A DNA stretch of 64,000 bases, taken from positions 62,001-126,000 of the forward strand of contig NZ_AOLM01000003.1 of NCBI RefSeq assembly GCF_000337835.1, in the 5' to 3' direction. The notes beneath the pieces were generated by a model, which did no database searches, was not told the origin of the DNA, and was given only the letters and a program-made list of their open reading frames with translations. Numbering within the stretch: position 1 is the first letter of the stretch; every line of letters starts with the position of its first letter. This stretch comes from Haloferax sulfurifontis ATCC BAA-897 (GTDB taxonomy: Archaea; Halobacteriota; Halobacteria; Halobacteriales; Haloferacaceae). Positions 39,541 to 48,788 of this stretch are shown here, one piece after another. The translations under genes and the position numbers were made by a program.

Positions 39541-40590
39541 CTATTCGGCCGCGCCCGCGGCCGCCCGCTTCTCCTCGCGTTCGAGCTCTTCGAGGTAGTC
39601 GTCGGCGTCGAGGGCGGCCTTCACGCCCATGCCGCCGGCCGTCGCGGCCTGCTGGTAGTGGTAGTCGACCACGTCGCCCGCGGCGAAGATGCCGGGCACG
39701 TCGGTCGCGGTCTGGCCGCCGCCGGAGCCGCCCTTGGCGACGATGTAGCCGTCGTCGTCGCGCTGGACGCCCGTGCCGTCGAGGTAGTCGGCGTTCGGCG
39801 TGTGGCCGATGGCGTAGAACACCGCGCCCACGTCGAAGTCGAACTCCTCGGTCTCGGGGTCGTCGAGCTTGTCGCTCGGGTGGCCCTCGGGGTTGCGGAC
39901 GAGCGTCACGTGGTCGACGCCCTCCTCGGGCGAGCCGTGAAGCTCCGTCGCCTCGGTGTTGAGCATGAGTTCGATTTCGCCCTCGTCGACCTTCTCCATC
40001 AGGCGGTCGACCCAGTAGTCCTCGGCGCGGAACTCCTCGCGGCGGTGGACGAGGTACACCGTCGAGGCGAACTTGGTGAGGAAGTTGGCCTCCTCGACGG
40101 CGGCGTCGCCCCCGCCGATGACCATGATCTTCTCGTCGCGGAAGAACGCGCCGTCGCAGGTCGCACACGTCGAGAGGCCGTAGCCCATCAGGTTCTCCTC
40201 GCCGGGGATGCCGAGGGTGCGGGCCGACGCGCCCGACGCCGCGATGAGGGCGTCCGCGGTGTAGACGTCGCCGTTCTTGAGCGTGACCGTGAAGGGGCGC
40301 TCGGAGGCGTCGACGTCCTCGATGATGCCGTGGCGAATCTCCGTGCCGAAGCGCTCTGCCTGCTCTTTCATGTTGTTGATGAGCTCCGGCCCGGAGATGC
40401 CCTCGGGGAAGCCGGGGTAGTTGTCCACCTCGGTCGTGAGCGTGAGCTGTCCGCCCGGCTCGTCGCCCTCCAGCACCAGCGGCTCGTTGTTGGACCGGGC
40501 CGCGTAGATGGCCGACGAGAGCCCGGAGATGCCCGAGCCGGCGATGATGAGTTTCCTGTGTTCCACGAACGAATCGGCGTCCTCTGTCAT
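39541..40590 (-). CDS. trxB: thioredoxin reductase
   Basis: A 349-aa FAD/NAD(P)H pyridine nucleotide-disulfide oxidoreductase. FAD motif 'IIAGSGISGLSSAIYAARSN', redox-active CATC at 142-145, second dinucleotide motif 'VIGGGDAAVEEANFL' and 'VHRREEFRA', whose arginines favour NADPH. 'GIFAAGDVVDYHYQQAATAG' is the FAD-binding end. It reduces thioredoxin, or a glutaredoxin-like partner, for cytosolic redox balance. The short Ala/Glu tail is typical of haloarchaea. Monocistronic. Confidence 0.92.
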   Translation of the reverse strand: MTEDADSFVEHRKLIIAGSGISGLSSAIYAARSNNEPLVLEGDEPGGQLTLTTEVDNYPGFPEGISGPELINNMKEQAERFGTEIRHGIIEDVDASERPFTVTLKNGDVYTADALIAASGASARTLGIPGEENLMGYGLSTCATCDGAFFRDEKIMVIGGGDAAVEEANFLTKFASTVYLVHRREEFRAEDYWVDRLMEKVDEGEIELMLNTEATELHGSPEEGVDHVTLVRNPEGHPSDKLDDPETEEFDFDVGAVFYAIGHTPNADYLDGTGVQRDDDGYIVAKGGSGGGQTATDVPGIFAAGDVVDYHYQQAATAGGMGVKAALDADDYLEELEREEKRAAAGAAE

Positions 40591-40731
40591 GTGCGATAGT
40601 TCGCTACACCGGCGTCTTAAGGTTTCGCTGTATTGCGAGGAGTGCTACACCACCGCCACGACAACGCATGCCACGGCGCTCGCGGCCCGCGGAGCGAAAG
40701 ACCGGTATCCGTCGCCGACGCATCACTCCGC

Positions 40732-41016
40732 ATGGCCGCCGACCTACAGGAAAAGACGAACCGCTACGAGGGGATGCTCGCCGACGCGCTCGACGAGGCG
40801 GTGCAGGCCGTCCCCGACGAGACGCCGCTCGGCGACGCCGCCGCCGACTGTCTGGAGATGGCCGAGTCATACCTCGACGACGGCCGACACTTCAAGGAGG
40901 CAGACGACTGGGTGAACGCGCTGGCGTCGTTTTCGTACGGCTACGGCTGGCTCGACGCGGGCGTCAGGATGGGGCTGTTCGACGTGCCCGACGACTCGCA
41001 CCTGTTTACGATGTGA
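40732..41016 (+). CDS. DUF357 family protein
   Basis: A 94-aa helical protein of the archaeal DUF357 family: 'LQEKTNRYEGMLADALDEAV', 'LEMAESYLDDGRHFKEADDW' and 'VNALASFSYGYGWLDAGVRM'. It looks like a two- to three-helix HEPN-like bundle. Function unknown; family members are often near RNA or nucleotide genes. The start at 40732 matches the family N-terminus; the longer frame to 40633 does not. Confidence 0.85.
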   Translation: MAADLQEKTNRYEGMLADALDEAVQAVPDETPLGDAAADCLEMAESYLDDGRHFKEADDWVNALASFSYGYGWLDAGVRMGLFDVPDDSHLFTM

Positions 41017-41082
41017 CCGGCGTCGTACCTGTTCGCCGTGTGACTGATTTTTCTCCGACGGGCGCGTACGACACGCGAACAG

Positions 41083-41556
41083 ATGTCCCCGACCGTCGTC
41101 ACCGACCACGTTTCGGACGCACAGCGAACGCTCGAACAGCGGTTCGCCAACCCGTTTCTGCGTCGCGTGCTCCGCTCGCCGCTCCACCGACTCGCCAGTC
41201 GCTGGTTCGTGCTCGTCTCCTACGTCGGCCCCAAGAGCGGCCGACGGTACACGTTCCCCGTCGCCTACGCCGTCGCGGGCGGCGGCATCGTCGCCGTCAC
41301 GCCGAAGGCGGAGAGCAACTGGTGGAAGAACTTCCGCCGGCCGATGGCGTGCCGCCTGTGGTACCGCGGCCAGCGACGCGAGGCGACCGGCGAGGTCGTC
41401 ACGGGCGAGTTCGCCGTGGATCTCCTCGACCGCTACGCCGCGGCCCACGGCCTGTTGGCTCGCGAACTCGGACTTTCGGAGAACGGCGGCGGTCGCACCG
41501 GGGTCGACGAGACGGCGCGAGACGACTTCGCGGTCGTGCTGTTTCGGTTCGACTGA
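41083..41556 (+). CDS. nitroreductase/deazaflavin-dependent reductase-like protein
   Basis: 157 aa. 'NPFLRRVLRSPLHRLASRWF' precedes a split-barrel core, 'VLVSYVGPKSGRRYTFPVAY' and 'VTPKAESNWWKNFRRPMACR'. This matches the F420-dependent nitroreductase (PF04075-like) pattern, in which the Gly-Arg turn and 'NWW-N' motif contact cofactor and backbone. Haloarchaea make F420, so an F420H2-dependent reductase is plausible. Substrate unknown. It converges with cysS. Confidence 0.68.
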   Translation: MSPTVVTDHVSDAQRTLEQRFANPFLRRVLRSPLHRLASRWFVLVSYVGPKSGRRYTFPVAYAVAGGGIVAVTPKAESNWWKNFRRPMACRLWYRGQRREATGEVVTGEFAVDLLDRYAAAHGLLARELGLSENGGGRTGVDETARDDFAVVLFRFD

Positions 41557-41565
41557 CTACTCGAA

Positions 41566-43050
41566 CTACTCGAACCGGAACGTCGCGCCGTCGGGGCCGT
41601 CTTCGACGTCGACGCCGAGCGCCGTCAGGTCGTCGCGCAGGTCGTCGGCGCGCTCGTAGTTGCCGGCCTCGCGCTCGGCCTCGCGGACGTCCAAGACGAG
41701 TTGGACGAGGTCCTCGGCGACCGACACGTCGCCGCCCTCGCCCGCGTCGCCGAACGAGAGGCCGAACACCTCGCCGCCGAGGTCCTCGAACGCCTCGACT
41801 GCGCGCCGGAGCGCGCGGTAGTCGTACTCGTCGGCGTCGGCGACGTGGCGGTTGACCGCGCCGGCGAGGCCGAGCAGTTCGGCCATCGCCTCGCGGACGT
41901 TGAAGTCGTCGTTCATCGCCTCGCGGAAGTTCTCGCGGGTCGCGGTCACCGTCTCGCGGAGAGCCTCGGCCTCGACTTTCGTCCGGGCGTCGGGGCTGTC
42001 GACCGCGTCGACGGCCGACTCGTAGGCGCGTTCGAGGCGCTCCCAGCGCTCCTCGGCCTCGGCGATGGTCTCCTCGGAGTACGTCTGCTCGGAGCCGTAG
42101 GCCGTCGAGAGGTAGAACGTCCGAATCACGTCCGCGCCGAACTCGTCGAGCGCGTCGCCGACGGTGAAGAAGTTGCCGAGGCTCGAACTCATCTTGTCGC
42201 CCTCCGTCTGGAGCAGGCCGACGTGGAGCCAGTAGCGAGCGAACTGCTGGCCGGTCGCCGCCTCCGACTGGGCGATTTCGTTCTCGTGGTGCGGGAACAC
42301 GAGGTCGCGGCCGCCGACGTGGATGTCGAGGGTGTCGCCGAGGTGCGTCATCGACATCGCCGAGCACTCGATGTGCCAGCCGGGGCGGCCCTCGCCCCAC
42401 GGCGACTCCCACGTCTCGCCGCACGGCTCGTGGAGCGGTTCGAGGTCGGGGTTCCGGTGTTCGGCGGCCGTCTTGGGGTCGACCGCGCCGGCCTTCCAGA
42501 GCGCGAAGTCGGTCGGGTTGCGCTTCTCGGAGCGCTCGTCTTTCGTCGCCCGCGACTCCAGTTCTTCGAGCTTCTGGTTCGAGAGCTTCCCGTAGTCGTC
42601 GAACGTGGACACGTCGAAGTAGACAGAGCCGTTGGACTCGTAGGCGTGGCCGCGGTCGACGAGCGTCCGAATGAGGTCGATAATCTCGGGGATGTGCTCG
42701 GAGACGCGCGGGTAGACCTCGGCGCGCTTCAGATTCAGCCCGCGCATGTCGCGAATCACGTCGCCGACGAAGTGCTCGGCGACGCCCGCCTCGTCGTCGC
42801 CGAGGTCGTCCTCGCCGATGCGGGCGGCTATCTTCTCGTTCACGTCGGTGAAGTTCTCGACGTGGCGCACGTCGTAGCCCTCGTAGGCCAGCCAGCGGTG
42901 CATCAGGTCGGCGTGCATCCACAGGCGGGCGTGGCCGAGGTGCGCGTGGTCCGAGACCGTCAGTCCGCAGACGTAGAGCAACACTTCGTCGCCGTGCGAC
43001 TCGAACTCCTCGCGCTCTCCCGTCAGGGTGTTGGTCACGGACAGGGTCAT
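41566..43050 (-). CDS. cysS: cysteinyl-tRNA synthetase
   Basis: A 494-aa class I synthetase. The HIGH motif reads 'AHLGHARLWMHADLMHRWLA', and the first zinc ligand is in 'LLYVCGLTVSDHAHLG'. Further zinc ligands lie in 'GRPGWHIECSAMSMTHLGDT' with 'FPHHENEIAQSEAA'. KMSKS is 'GDKMSSSLGNFFTVGDALDE'. It charges tRNA-Cys. The ATG at 43050 (MTLSVTNTLTGERE) fits the family start. It is monocistronic. Confidence 0.96.
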   Translation of the reverse strand: MTLSVTNTLTGEREEFESHGDEVLLYVCGLTVSDHAHLGHARLWMHADLMHRWLAYEGYDVRHVENFTDVNEKIAARIGEDDLGDDEAGVAEHFVGDVIRDMRGLNLKRAEVYPRVSEHIPEIIDLIRTLVDRGHAYESNGSVYFDVSTFDDYGKLSNQKLEELESRATKDERSEKRNPTDFALWKAGAVDPKTAAEHRNPDLEPLHEPCGETWESPWGEGRPGWHIECSAMSMTHLGDTLDIHVGGRDLVFPHHENEIAQSEAATGQQFARYWLHVGLLQTEGDKMSSSLGNFFTVGDALDEFGADVIRTFYLSTAYGSEQTYSEETIAEAEERWERLERAYESAVDAVDSPDARTKVEAEALRETVTATRENFREAMNDDFNVREAMAELLGLAGAVNRHVADADEYDYRALRRAVEAFEDLGGEVFGLSFGDAGEGGDVSVAEDLVQLVLDVREAEREAGNYERADDLRDDLTALGVDVEDGPDGATFRFE

Positions 43051-43167
43051 CGGACTCGGCTACTCCCGGCACCACTTTCAACCCGTCGGAAACACGGTCG
43101 GTTCGGAGCCGATACGAAGTCGGCCCGGCGGGGCGACCGCCGCGCCGTCGTCACCCCCTCGCGGCGG

Positions 43168-44979
43168 CTACTTCGTCCAGTCCGGTCGGTCGGCCTCGCC
43201 GCGGCGAATCTTCGCCAGCGTCTCCTCCGAGAGGAGTCGCTTGACGAACGCCGGAATCCGGTCTGTCGGGTCGCCGTCGGCTGGGTTGCCGTCGATCGAG
43301 TCGCCACCGGTCGAATCGCCACCAGTCACGCTCGACCCCGCGCCGCCGACTCGGTCGCCGGTCGCGCCCGTCGGCGCTGTCTCTCCGCCGAGCGCGCGGT
43401 CGGCGTTCGCCGCCGACGCGAGCGCGTAGTGCCCGCCTCTGGTGGCGACGCCGCCGTCGGTCGTCGTCTCCGCGCGCCGGCGGAACGATTCGAGGTCGGC
43501 CTCGCGGTCCAGGTCCTCGACCGCCGTGTCGAGGTCGGCGGCCTGTTCGGCCTGCTCGGAGACGCTCTCGGAGATGCGGTCTATCTCCGCTGTCACCTCG
43601 TCGACCTGCGTCGCCGCGTCGTCGACGAAGGTGGCGATGTCGGAGGTGAGCGTCGCCTGCTCGTCGGTCGCCCGCGCCACCTCGTCGATGCCGTCGGTCA
43701 CGTCGGCGACCGAGTCGGTTATCTCGTCGAGGCTCTCGACGGTCGACTCGACCCGCTCGATGCCGTGGTCGATGTTCTCGTCGGCCGACGACAGCGCCTC
43801 CGCGGTGTCCTCGATGTGGTCGGTCACGTCCTCTATCATCTGGCCGATGCGCTCGGCCTGCGACTTCGACTCGTTGGCGAGCGACTTCACCTCGTCCGCG
43901 ACGACGGCGAAGCCGGAGCCGGCCTCGCCGGCGCGGGCGGCCTCGATGGAGGCGTTGAGCGCGAGCAGGTTCGTCCGGTCGGCCACCTCGTCGATGACCT
44001 CGACGATGTCCTGAATCTCGTCGATGGCGGCCACGAGCGCCTCGACGTTCACGGTTATCTCGTCGCGGTCGTCGCCGACCTGCCGCATCGCGCCGATTGC
44101 CTCGCCGGCCTCGGCGCGGCCCTCCTCGGCCCGCGTGGTGGCCTCGTCGCTCCGGGAGGAGACGTCGTCGGCGGTGGCGGCGACCTCCTCGACGGTCGCG
44201 CTGAGGTTCGACAGCTCGGCGGCGATTTCCTCGGTCATGTCGGCCTGCCGGCCCGCCAACGCCTCGATTTCCGCGATGCTCTCGCTCGTGCCGGCGGTCT
44301 CCTCGTGGAGCTGGGACGCGACCGACTCTAGATTCCCGCGGCTCTCTCTGGCCCGGCGGACCTCCTCGCGGACGTCCAGCGAGTACGAGTAGAGGTAGGT
44401 GGCGTTGACGACCTGTCGGTCGAGGTTGAGCCCGCGGACGACCGCCATCATGTCCGCGAACGCCTCGTCGACGGCGTTTTCGACGCGGTCGGCGTCCTCG
44501 CCCGACAGCGACTCGGTGGCGTCGGCGACGGCGCGCCCGCGGAGTTCGTCCGCGAAGATGCCGGTGACGTTGGCGAACATCCCGCCGAAGTAGTGCAACG
44601 GCATGTCGAGTTTGTCGTGGAGCAGGCCGATTCGCGTGCGCGCCGCGTAGTGGTTCTGGTCGTAGTTCCCGTCGGTGAACGAGCGGTAGTAGCCGGAGAC
44701 GACCGCGCGGAGGCCGTCGAGGTCGCTCTTCGAGCGGTCGACGACGTCCGCCGTCCGCTCGTTGGCGAGAATCGGTTCGACGAAGCCGTCGACGAGCGCC
44801 TCGTCGCGGGCCTCGACGACGCTCCGGAGGTCGGCGAGACGCGCGGCGTCCTCGTCGCCGAAGCCGACGAACGACTGCCGCCAGCCCAACTCGTCGGCGT
44901 CGAGGTCGAGTTCGGTGAGGAGTTCCGTGGATGAAAGCGAGATGTTGCCGTCGTCGTCGCGGGGGCTGGGCGAAACCAT
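43168..44979 (-). CDS. hemAT: HemAT-type globin-coupled aerotaxis transducer
   Basis: A 603-aa soluble chemoreceptor. Residues 20-190 are a sensor globin with presumed proximal heme His121 in '[20 protein letters not shown]'. The rest is a long coiled-coil MCP signalling region whose hairpin tip is '[20 protein letters not shown]' and '[20 protein letters not shown]'. It has no transmembrane helices. The C-terminus (about 520-603) is a Gly/Asp/Thr-rich tail with a repeated Gly-Asp-Ser/Pro motif. It should sense O2 through heme and signal to CheA. A perfect 10-bp inverted repeat lies just upstream of its promoter. Confidence 0.93.
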   Translation of the reverse strand: MVSPSPRDDDGNISLSSTELLTELDLDADELGWRQSFVGFGDEDAARLADLRSVVEARDEALVDGFVEPILANERTADVVDRSKSDLDGLRAVVSGYYRSFTDGNYDQNHYAARTRIGLLHDKLDMPLHYFGGMFANVTGIFADELRGRAVADATESLSGEDADRVENAVDEAFADMMAVVRGLNLDRQVVNATYLYSYSLDVREEVRRARESRGNLESVASQLHEETAGTSESIAEIEALAGRQADMTEEIAAELSNLSATVEEVAATADDVSSRSDEATTRAEEGRAEAGEAIGAMRQVGDDRDEITVNVEALVAAIDEIQDIVEVIDEVADRTNLLALNASIEAARAGEAGSGFAVVADEVKSLANESKSQAERIGQMIEDVTDHIEDTAEALSSADENIDHGIERVESTVESLDEITDSVADVTDGIDEVARATDEQATLTSDIATFVDDAATQVDEVTAEIDRISESVSEQAEQAADLDTAVEDLDREADLESFRRRAETTTDGGVATRGGHYALASAANADRALGGETAPTGATGDRVGGAGSSVTGGDSTGGDSIDGNPADGDPTDRIPAFVKRLLSEETLAKIRRGEADRPDWTK

Positions 44980-45002
44980 TGACCGATTCAGCGACTCCGT
45001 GG

Positions 45003-45042
45003 TAATAAGCGCCGTCCGCCGGCTATCACGGTTGATAGCCGG
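45003..45042 (-). promoter_or_regulatory. hemAT promoter and perfect 10-bp inverted repeat
   Basis: CCGGCTATCA (45019-45028) and TGATAGCCGG (45033-45042) are exact inverted copies separated by 4 bp. On the minus strand a TATA-like CTTATTACC (45002-45010) follows, 24-30 nt before the hemAT ATG. The dyad sits about 8 bp upstream of the TATA, where an activator would bind. It also lies 3 nt after the stop of the upstream gene, so its RNA hairpin could end that transcript. Confidence 0.55.
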
Positions 45043-45045
45043 AAA

Positions 45046-45540
45046 TCAGACGTATAAATCGCTGACGGCCGCTTCGACCACGCGGAGGGCGGCGGCCCCC
45101 TGTCGGCGCGGCACGACCACGGCGAGCGCGTCGCCCGTGACGCCCGCGGCGTCGACGACGACGGATTCGGCGTCCAGTCGGGAGAGGACGGCGGTGAGGA
45201 CGGCCGGGTCCACCTCGCCCTCAGCGATGATAGCCGTGAGCGGGCCGCCGCTCGCGAGGTCGACGCCGGCGACCGAGAGCACGGGGTCGTCGTCGGATTC
45301 GTCGACGTCCTCGCCGACGAGGCCGACGCCGCTCCGCATCGTCACGGAAGCGTCTCGGGGGTCGGCTTCCAGCGGCGGGAGGTCGTCGGCGAACCGGCGG
45401 AGCGCGGCCGCGACCGCCTCGTCGTCGCCGAGGTCGAGTTCGGCCGCGGCGGCGGCGTAGTTGACGACGCCCGCGCGGAGCGCGGCGAGGAGATACGGTC
45501 GTTCGCGGACTGCGTCGCGCGCGTCGGCGGCGAGGGACAT
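45046..45540 (-). CDS. conserved haloarchaeal hypothetical protein (164 aa)
   Basis: No function recognised. Residues 1-60 are helical and regulator-like: 'AALRAGVVNYAAAAAELDLG' then 'AALRRFADDLPPLEADPRDA'. Residues 85-164 have an alternating alpha/beta pattern similar to an ACT-like domain ('LTAIIAEGEVDPAVLTAVLS' and 'ALAVVVPRRQGAAALRVVEA'). Highly Ala-rich and acidic. It is upstream of hemAT on the same strand, separated by the inverted repeat. An amino-acid-binding regulator is one guess. Confidence 0.75.
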   Translation of the reverse strand: MSLAADARDAVRERPYLLAALRAGVVNYAAAAAELDLGDDEAVAAALRRFADDLPPLEADPRDASVTMRSGVGLVGEDVDESDDDPVLSVAGVDLASGGPLTAIIAEGEVDPAVLTAVLSRLDAESVVVDAAGVTGDALAVVVPRRQGAAALRVVEAAVSDLYV

Positions 45541-45697
45541 GGCTCAGCCGTGGTCGGGCGCGCGCAAAAAACCGCCGCTCGGCGGGCGCTGTCGCGGTCG
45601 TCGTGGGTCGCGACTCCCCGCGCCCCGTCTCGAGTTTCCTGAACGGGTGGCGAACGCGAGTTGTCCGAACCCGAAGATTCCTTTCCCCGATGCGAAG

Positions 45698-45706
45698 TTC
45701 ATAAGA
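45698..45706 (+). promoter_or_regulatory. TATA-like box of the cbiX operon
   Basis: 'TTCATAAGA' lies about 24-32 nt before the cbiX ATG at 45730, the spacing expected for a leaderless transcript. Confidence 0.45.
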
Positions 45707-45729
45707 CACTCCCCTCGTAACCCCCGGAC

Positions 45730-46608
45730 ATGCAAGCTCTGGTCATCGTGGCGCACGGGTCCCACCTGAACCCGGATTCGAGCGCCCCCACCTACGACCA
45801 CGCGGACACGGTCCGCGAGGTGGGCGCGTTCGACGAGGTGCGGACCGGCTTCTGGAAGGAAGAGCCGTCAATCCGCGAGGTGCTCCGGACCGTGGAGGCC
45901 GACGAGGTGTACGTCGTCCCGCTTTTCATCAGCGAGGGCTACTTCACGGAGCAGGTCATCCCGCGGGAACTCCGCCTCGACGGGTGGGACGTGGCCGACT
46001 GGGACTCCGACGGCCTGTCGGCGTCGCACGTCACGCTCACCGCGACGGACGTGCCCGAGAAGACGATTCACTACTGCGGGCCGGTCGGGACGCACGCGGC
46101 GATGACCGACGTGTTGGTCCGCCGCGCCGAGACGGTCACCGGCGACCCGAACGTCGGCGAGGGCTTCGGCCTCGCCGTCGTCGGCCACGGGACCGAGCGC
46201 AACGAGAACTCCGCGAAGGCCATCGAGTACCACGCCGACCGCATCCGTGAGATGGACCGCTTCGACGAGGTGCAGGCGCTCTACATGGACGAGGAACCAG
46301 AAGTGGACGACGTGACCGACTACTTCGACTCCGAGGACGTGGTCGTCGTCCCGCTGTTTATCGCCGACGGCTTCCACACCCAAGAGGACATCCCGGAGGA
46401 CATGGGCCTGACCGACGACTACCGCACGGGCTACGACGTGCCCGCCGAGGTCGACGGCCACCGCATCTGGTACGCCGGCGCGGTCGGCACCGAGGGCCTC
46501 ATGGCCGACGTGGTGCTCGAACGCGCCGCCGACGCGGGCGCCGACATCGGCGACGCGCTCGAAGTCGTGCGCGAACGCACTCGGAAGACGCCGCAGGAGG
46601 CGAACTGA
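45730..46608 (+). CDS. cbiX: CbiX-type sirohydrochlorin chelatase
   Basis: 292 aa, two tandem CbiX-like domains. The first starts 'ALVIVAHGSHLNPDSSAPTY' and continues 'VYVVPLFISEGYFTEQVIP'. The second has 'LAVVGHGTERNENSAKAIEY' and 'VVVVPLFIADGFHTQEDIPE'. The paired histidines in each half bind the metal inserted into sirohydrochlorin: Co2+ for cobalamin or Fe2+ for siroheme and heme. The length equals the fused CbiX-long form, one polypeptide covering both halves of the small archaeal CbiXS dimer. It overlaps the following DR2241-type gene by one base. With ahbC and btuFCD nearby, either metal is plausible. Confidence 0.92.
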   Translation: MQALVIVAHGSHLNPDSSAPTYDHADTVREVGAFDEVRTGFWKEEPSIREVLRTVEADEVYVVPLFISEGYFTEQVIPRELRLDGWDVADWDSDGLSASHVTLTATDVPEKTIHYCGPVGTHAAMTDVLVRRAETVTGDPNVGEGFGLAVVGHGTERNENSAKAIEYHADRIREMDRFDEVQALYMDEEPEVDDVTDYFDSEDVVVVPLFIADGFHTQEDIPEDMGLTDDYRTGYDVPAEVDGHRIWYAGAVGTEGLMADVVLERAADAGADIGDALEVVRERTRKTPQEAN

Positions 46609-47789
46609 TGGGGCACCACCTCGACGCCCTCGTCGACGCCGCGGCGACCGGCGACGGCGTCTCCCTCGACGGACTCACCGTCGTCCACGACGACGCCGGC
46701 TTCCGCCTCGAAACGCCCGATTCGACGCTTTCGGGACTCACGGAAGACGGCCTCCGCGAGGCGCTCGAAGACGCCGACGACGCCGACTACGCGACGAACT
46801 GGTACTTCTGGTCCGAGGTCCTCGGCGAGGTCAGCCCCCAGCGGCGGGCGTTCCTCCGCTGGGTCGAGGGCGCGCCAGTCGATGCGGGCGACGACGGCGA
46901 TGGCGACGGAGATGACAACGGTAACGACGCCGACGCCGATGCCGACGTCGCTTCCGTCTCCGTCCCCGAGCGCTACGACGCCCTCAGAGACGGCGTCAGT
47001 CGCGAGTGGGGCCAACTGCTCGTCACGGTCACGGTCGACGACCACGGCGAGCGGTCCTACGAACTCCGCCACGCCGACGAGGCCGACGCCGACCGCGACT
47101 ACCTCGACGCCTACCGCGAACCGCTCGCGGCCCGGCAGTTGGCGACCTACGACGAGAAGGGTCGGTACCGCCCGCTGAAGTCCGGCAACAACCTCGCCGG
47201 CGGCTGGGTGTTCCCCGACCTCGGCGGCCGCGACCTCGTCGAGACCGTCGAGACGTTCTACCCCGCGTCGGTGCCGAACTGGTACCGCGAGCGCCGGGGC
47301 GAACTCGACGTGACCCACTGGGAGGACGCCATCGGCCGCCAGACCGGGATGTACAGCGTCGTGAAGACGTGGAACCGCGGCGACGGCCACGAGCACGTCG
47401 ACTGGGTCGCGGAAGCCTGCTGTGACGACAGCCAGTGCGTCAAGCGCCGCGAGTGGGAGTACGACGACGACACCGCCCTCGACGTCGACGGCGGCGACGG
47501 CGCATTCCCGTGCCGCGAGCCGTGTTCCGTCGTCATCGCGGCGTCCCGCAAGTGGACGCGGCTGGAGGGCGAAGAGACCCAGACGTACGAGTTCGAACTG
47601 ACGCCCTCGGAGAAACAACAGGTCGAGGACATCATCGACGCCGTCGCGGACGACCGCACCGACGACATCCGCGAGGCCGACGTGTACGAGGGCGCGAACC
47701 GCTACCGGGCGCGGTTCCTGCGCGCGAAGCTGTTCGACGACGAGGGCAACCTCGGAGGCGTCCCGACCGACGCGCCCGACGGCGAGTAG
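46608..47789 (+). CDS. DR2241-type CbiX-associated protein
   Basis: 393 aa. It resembles DR2241 family proteins that are fused to or beside CbiX. Conserved parts are 'YATNWYFWSEVLGEVSPQRR', 'RPLKSGNNLAGGWVFPDLGG' and a Cys-rich region: 'EACCDDSQCVKRREWEY', then 'FPCREPCSVVIAASRKW'. Those cysteines could hold an Fe-S cluster. The C-terminal helix ends 'GANRYRARFLRAKLFDDEGN'. An acidic low-complexity insert (about residues 88-112, Asp/Gly/Asn) is a haloarchaeal addition. Translation is coupled to cbiX (TGATG). It probably assists metal insertion or electron supply (inference). Confidence 0.8.
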   Translation: MGHHLDALVDAAATGDGVSLDGLTVVHDDAGFRLETPDSTLSGLTEDGLREALEDADDADYATNWYFWSEVLGEVSPQRRAFLRWVEGAPVDAGDDGDGDGDDNGNDADADADVASVSVPERYDALRDGVSREWGQLLVTVTVDDHGERSYELRHADEADADRDYLDAYREPLAARQLATYDEKGRYRPLKSGNNLAGGWVFPDLGGRDLVETVETFYPASVPNWYRERRGELDVTHWEDAIGRQTGMYSVVKTWNRGDGHEHVDWVAEACCDDSQCVKRREWEYDDDTALDVDGGDGAFPCREPCSVVIAASRKWTRLEGEETQTYEFELTPSEKQQVEDIIDAVADDRTDDIREADVYEGANRYRARFLRAKLFDDEGNLGGVPTDAPDGE

Positions 47790-47845
47790 GCCGCGCCGCG
47801 AGAAATCGGTCCGATTTCTCGGACGCGCTCAGCGCGTCGTCAGCG

Positions 47846-48427
47846 TCATCGCATCGTCAGCACCAGCGCCGCGAGGACGCCGCCGACGACGACGCCGGCC
47901 CCGAGGGTGATGGCGAAGCTCTCGAACAGCGACGCGAGCGCCACCGCGAGGACGAGCGCGACGAGCGCGAGGCCGAAAAGCGGGGCGGCCCGCGGGTCGA
48001 CGCTCGGGAACACGTCGGCGATGCTTTCTGTCACGCTCGGCTCCGGTTCGGGTTGCTTGGGCTTCGACAGCGTCTCGTCCACGTCGACCGGCGGTTTGCC
48101 GCCGGAGCCGGGTTCGACGGTCACGTCGACGTACCTCGTCTCCGAGCCGTGGCCCGAGACGATTTTGAGCTTCCCCGACACCGGTTCGGGCGGCGAGGTG
48201 ACGAACACCTCGACGGTCTTCGTCTGGCCGCCGTCGACGAAGTGGTTTCCTTCGGACAGGCTCGCCGCGCGCGAGAGTTCGTCGTCGATGTGGAGGTGGA
48301 CGTGCACCGCCTGTCCCTCGTTCGCGAGCTCGACCGAGAACGGCCCGTTCGTCGAGAACGACGGCGCTACCGAGAGGTCGTGAGGGCGCTCGTCGTTCAG
48401 CGTGACGGTGAGCGGCGCGTTCGACAC
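47846..48427 (-). CDS. membrane-anchored haloarchaeal protein with beta domain
   Basis: 193 aa. Residues 1-105 form an Ig-like beta domain ('LTVTLNDERPHDLSVAPSFS' ... 'GSETRYVDVTVEPGSGGKPP'). A Pro/Glu-rich linker follows, then two adjacent helices (about 148-190): 'APLFGLALVALVLAVALASL' and 'FAITLGAGVVVGGVLAALVL'. There is no N-terminal signal, so the beta domain may be cytoplasmic or exported by the C-terminal anchor. Function not recognised. Located next to the Trm112-like gene on the same strand, 57 nt downstream of it. Confidence 0.72.
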   Translation of the reverse strand: MSNAPLTVTLNDERPHDLSVAPSFSTNGPFSVELANEGQAVHVHLHIDDELSRAASLSEGNHFVDGGQTKTVEVFVTSPPEPVSGKLKIVSGHGSETRYVDVTVEPGSGGKPPVDVDETLSKPKQPEPEPSVTESIADVFPSVDPRAAPLFGLALVALVLAVALASLFESFAITLGAGVVVGGVLAALVLTMR

Positions 48428-48484
48428 GGCTTCACCGTCGAGACGAGAATAGAAAAACGTTCAGGTCCGATGAGGTGTCGCGCC

Positions 48485-48670
48485 TCAGTCGTCGCGCATG
48501 TCCGGCGGCAGGAGGTTCGGGATGCCGTCCTCGATGGGGTACACCTCGCCGGTGACCGTGCCGATGAGCCGCCCCTCGATGATTTCGTCGCCGTCGCGCT
48601 CGTCGACTTCCAGCTCGAGTTCGCTCTTGTCGAGGGGGTCACAGAGGATGTCCATCAGGGATTCTTTCAT
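48485..48670 (-). CDS. Trm112-like methyltransferase activator
   Basis: A 61-aa Trm112/UPF0434 protein: 'LMDILCDPLDKSELELEVDE' and 'IIEGRLIGTVTGEVYPIEDG', then IPNLLPPDMR. Archaeal Trm112 binds and stabilises several SAM-dependent RNA and protein methyltransferases. Only one of the possible zinc Cys is retained, as in other haloarchaeal copies as I recall. It is upstream of the membrane-anchored beta-domain gene. Confidence 0.88.
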   Translation of the reverse strand: MKESLMDILCDPLDKSELELEVDERDGDEIIEGRLIGTVTGEVYPIEDGIPNLLPPDMRDD

Positions 48671-48788
48671 CGTCGTGACGGTGGATTGCGCGAAGTAAAA
48701 GCGTACGGGTTCGCCGCCGTCGCGGCGGTGGTCGCCGATGGTTGTCGGGCGACGGCCGGCCGTCAGCGCTCGGCCGACTGCGGGGCGC

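Noticed and set aside
41701..44331. 876-aa plus-strand frame across cysS and hemAT
   Set aside because: It is the antisense shadow of two well-defined genes and has no domain of its own.
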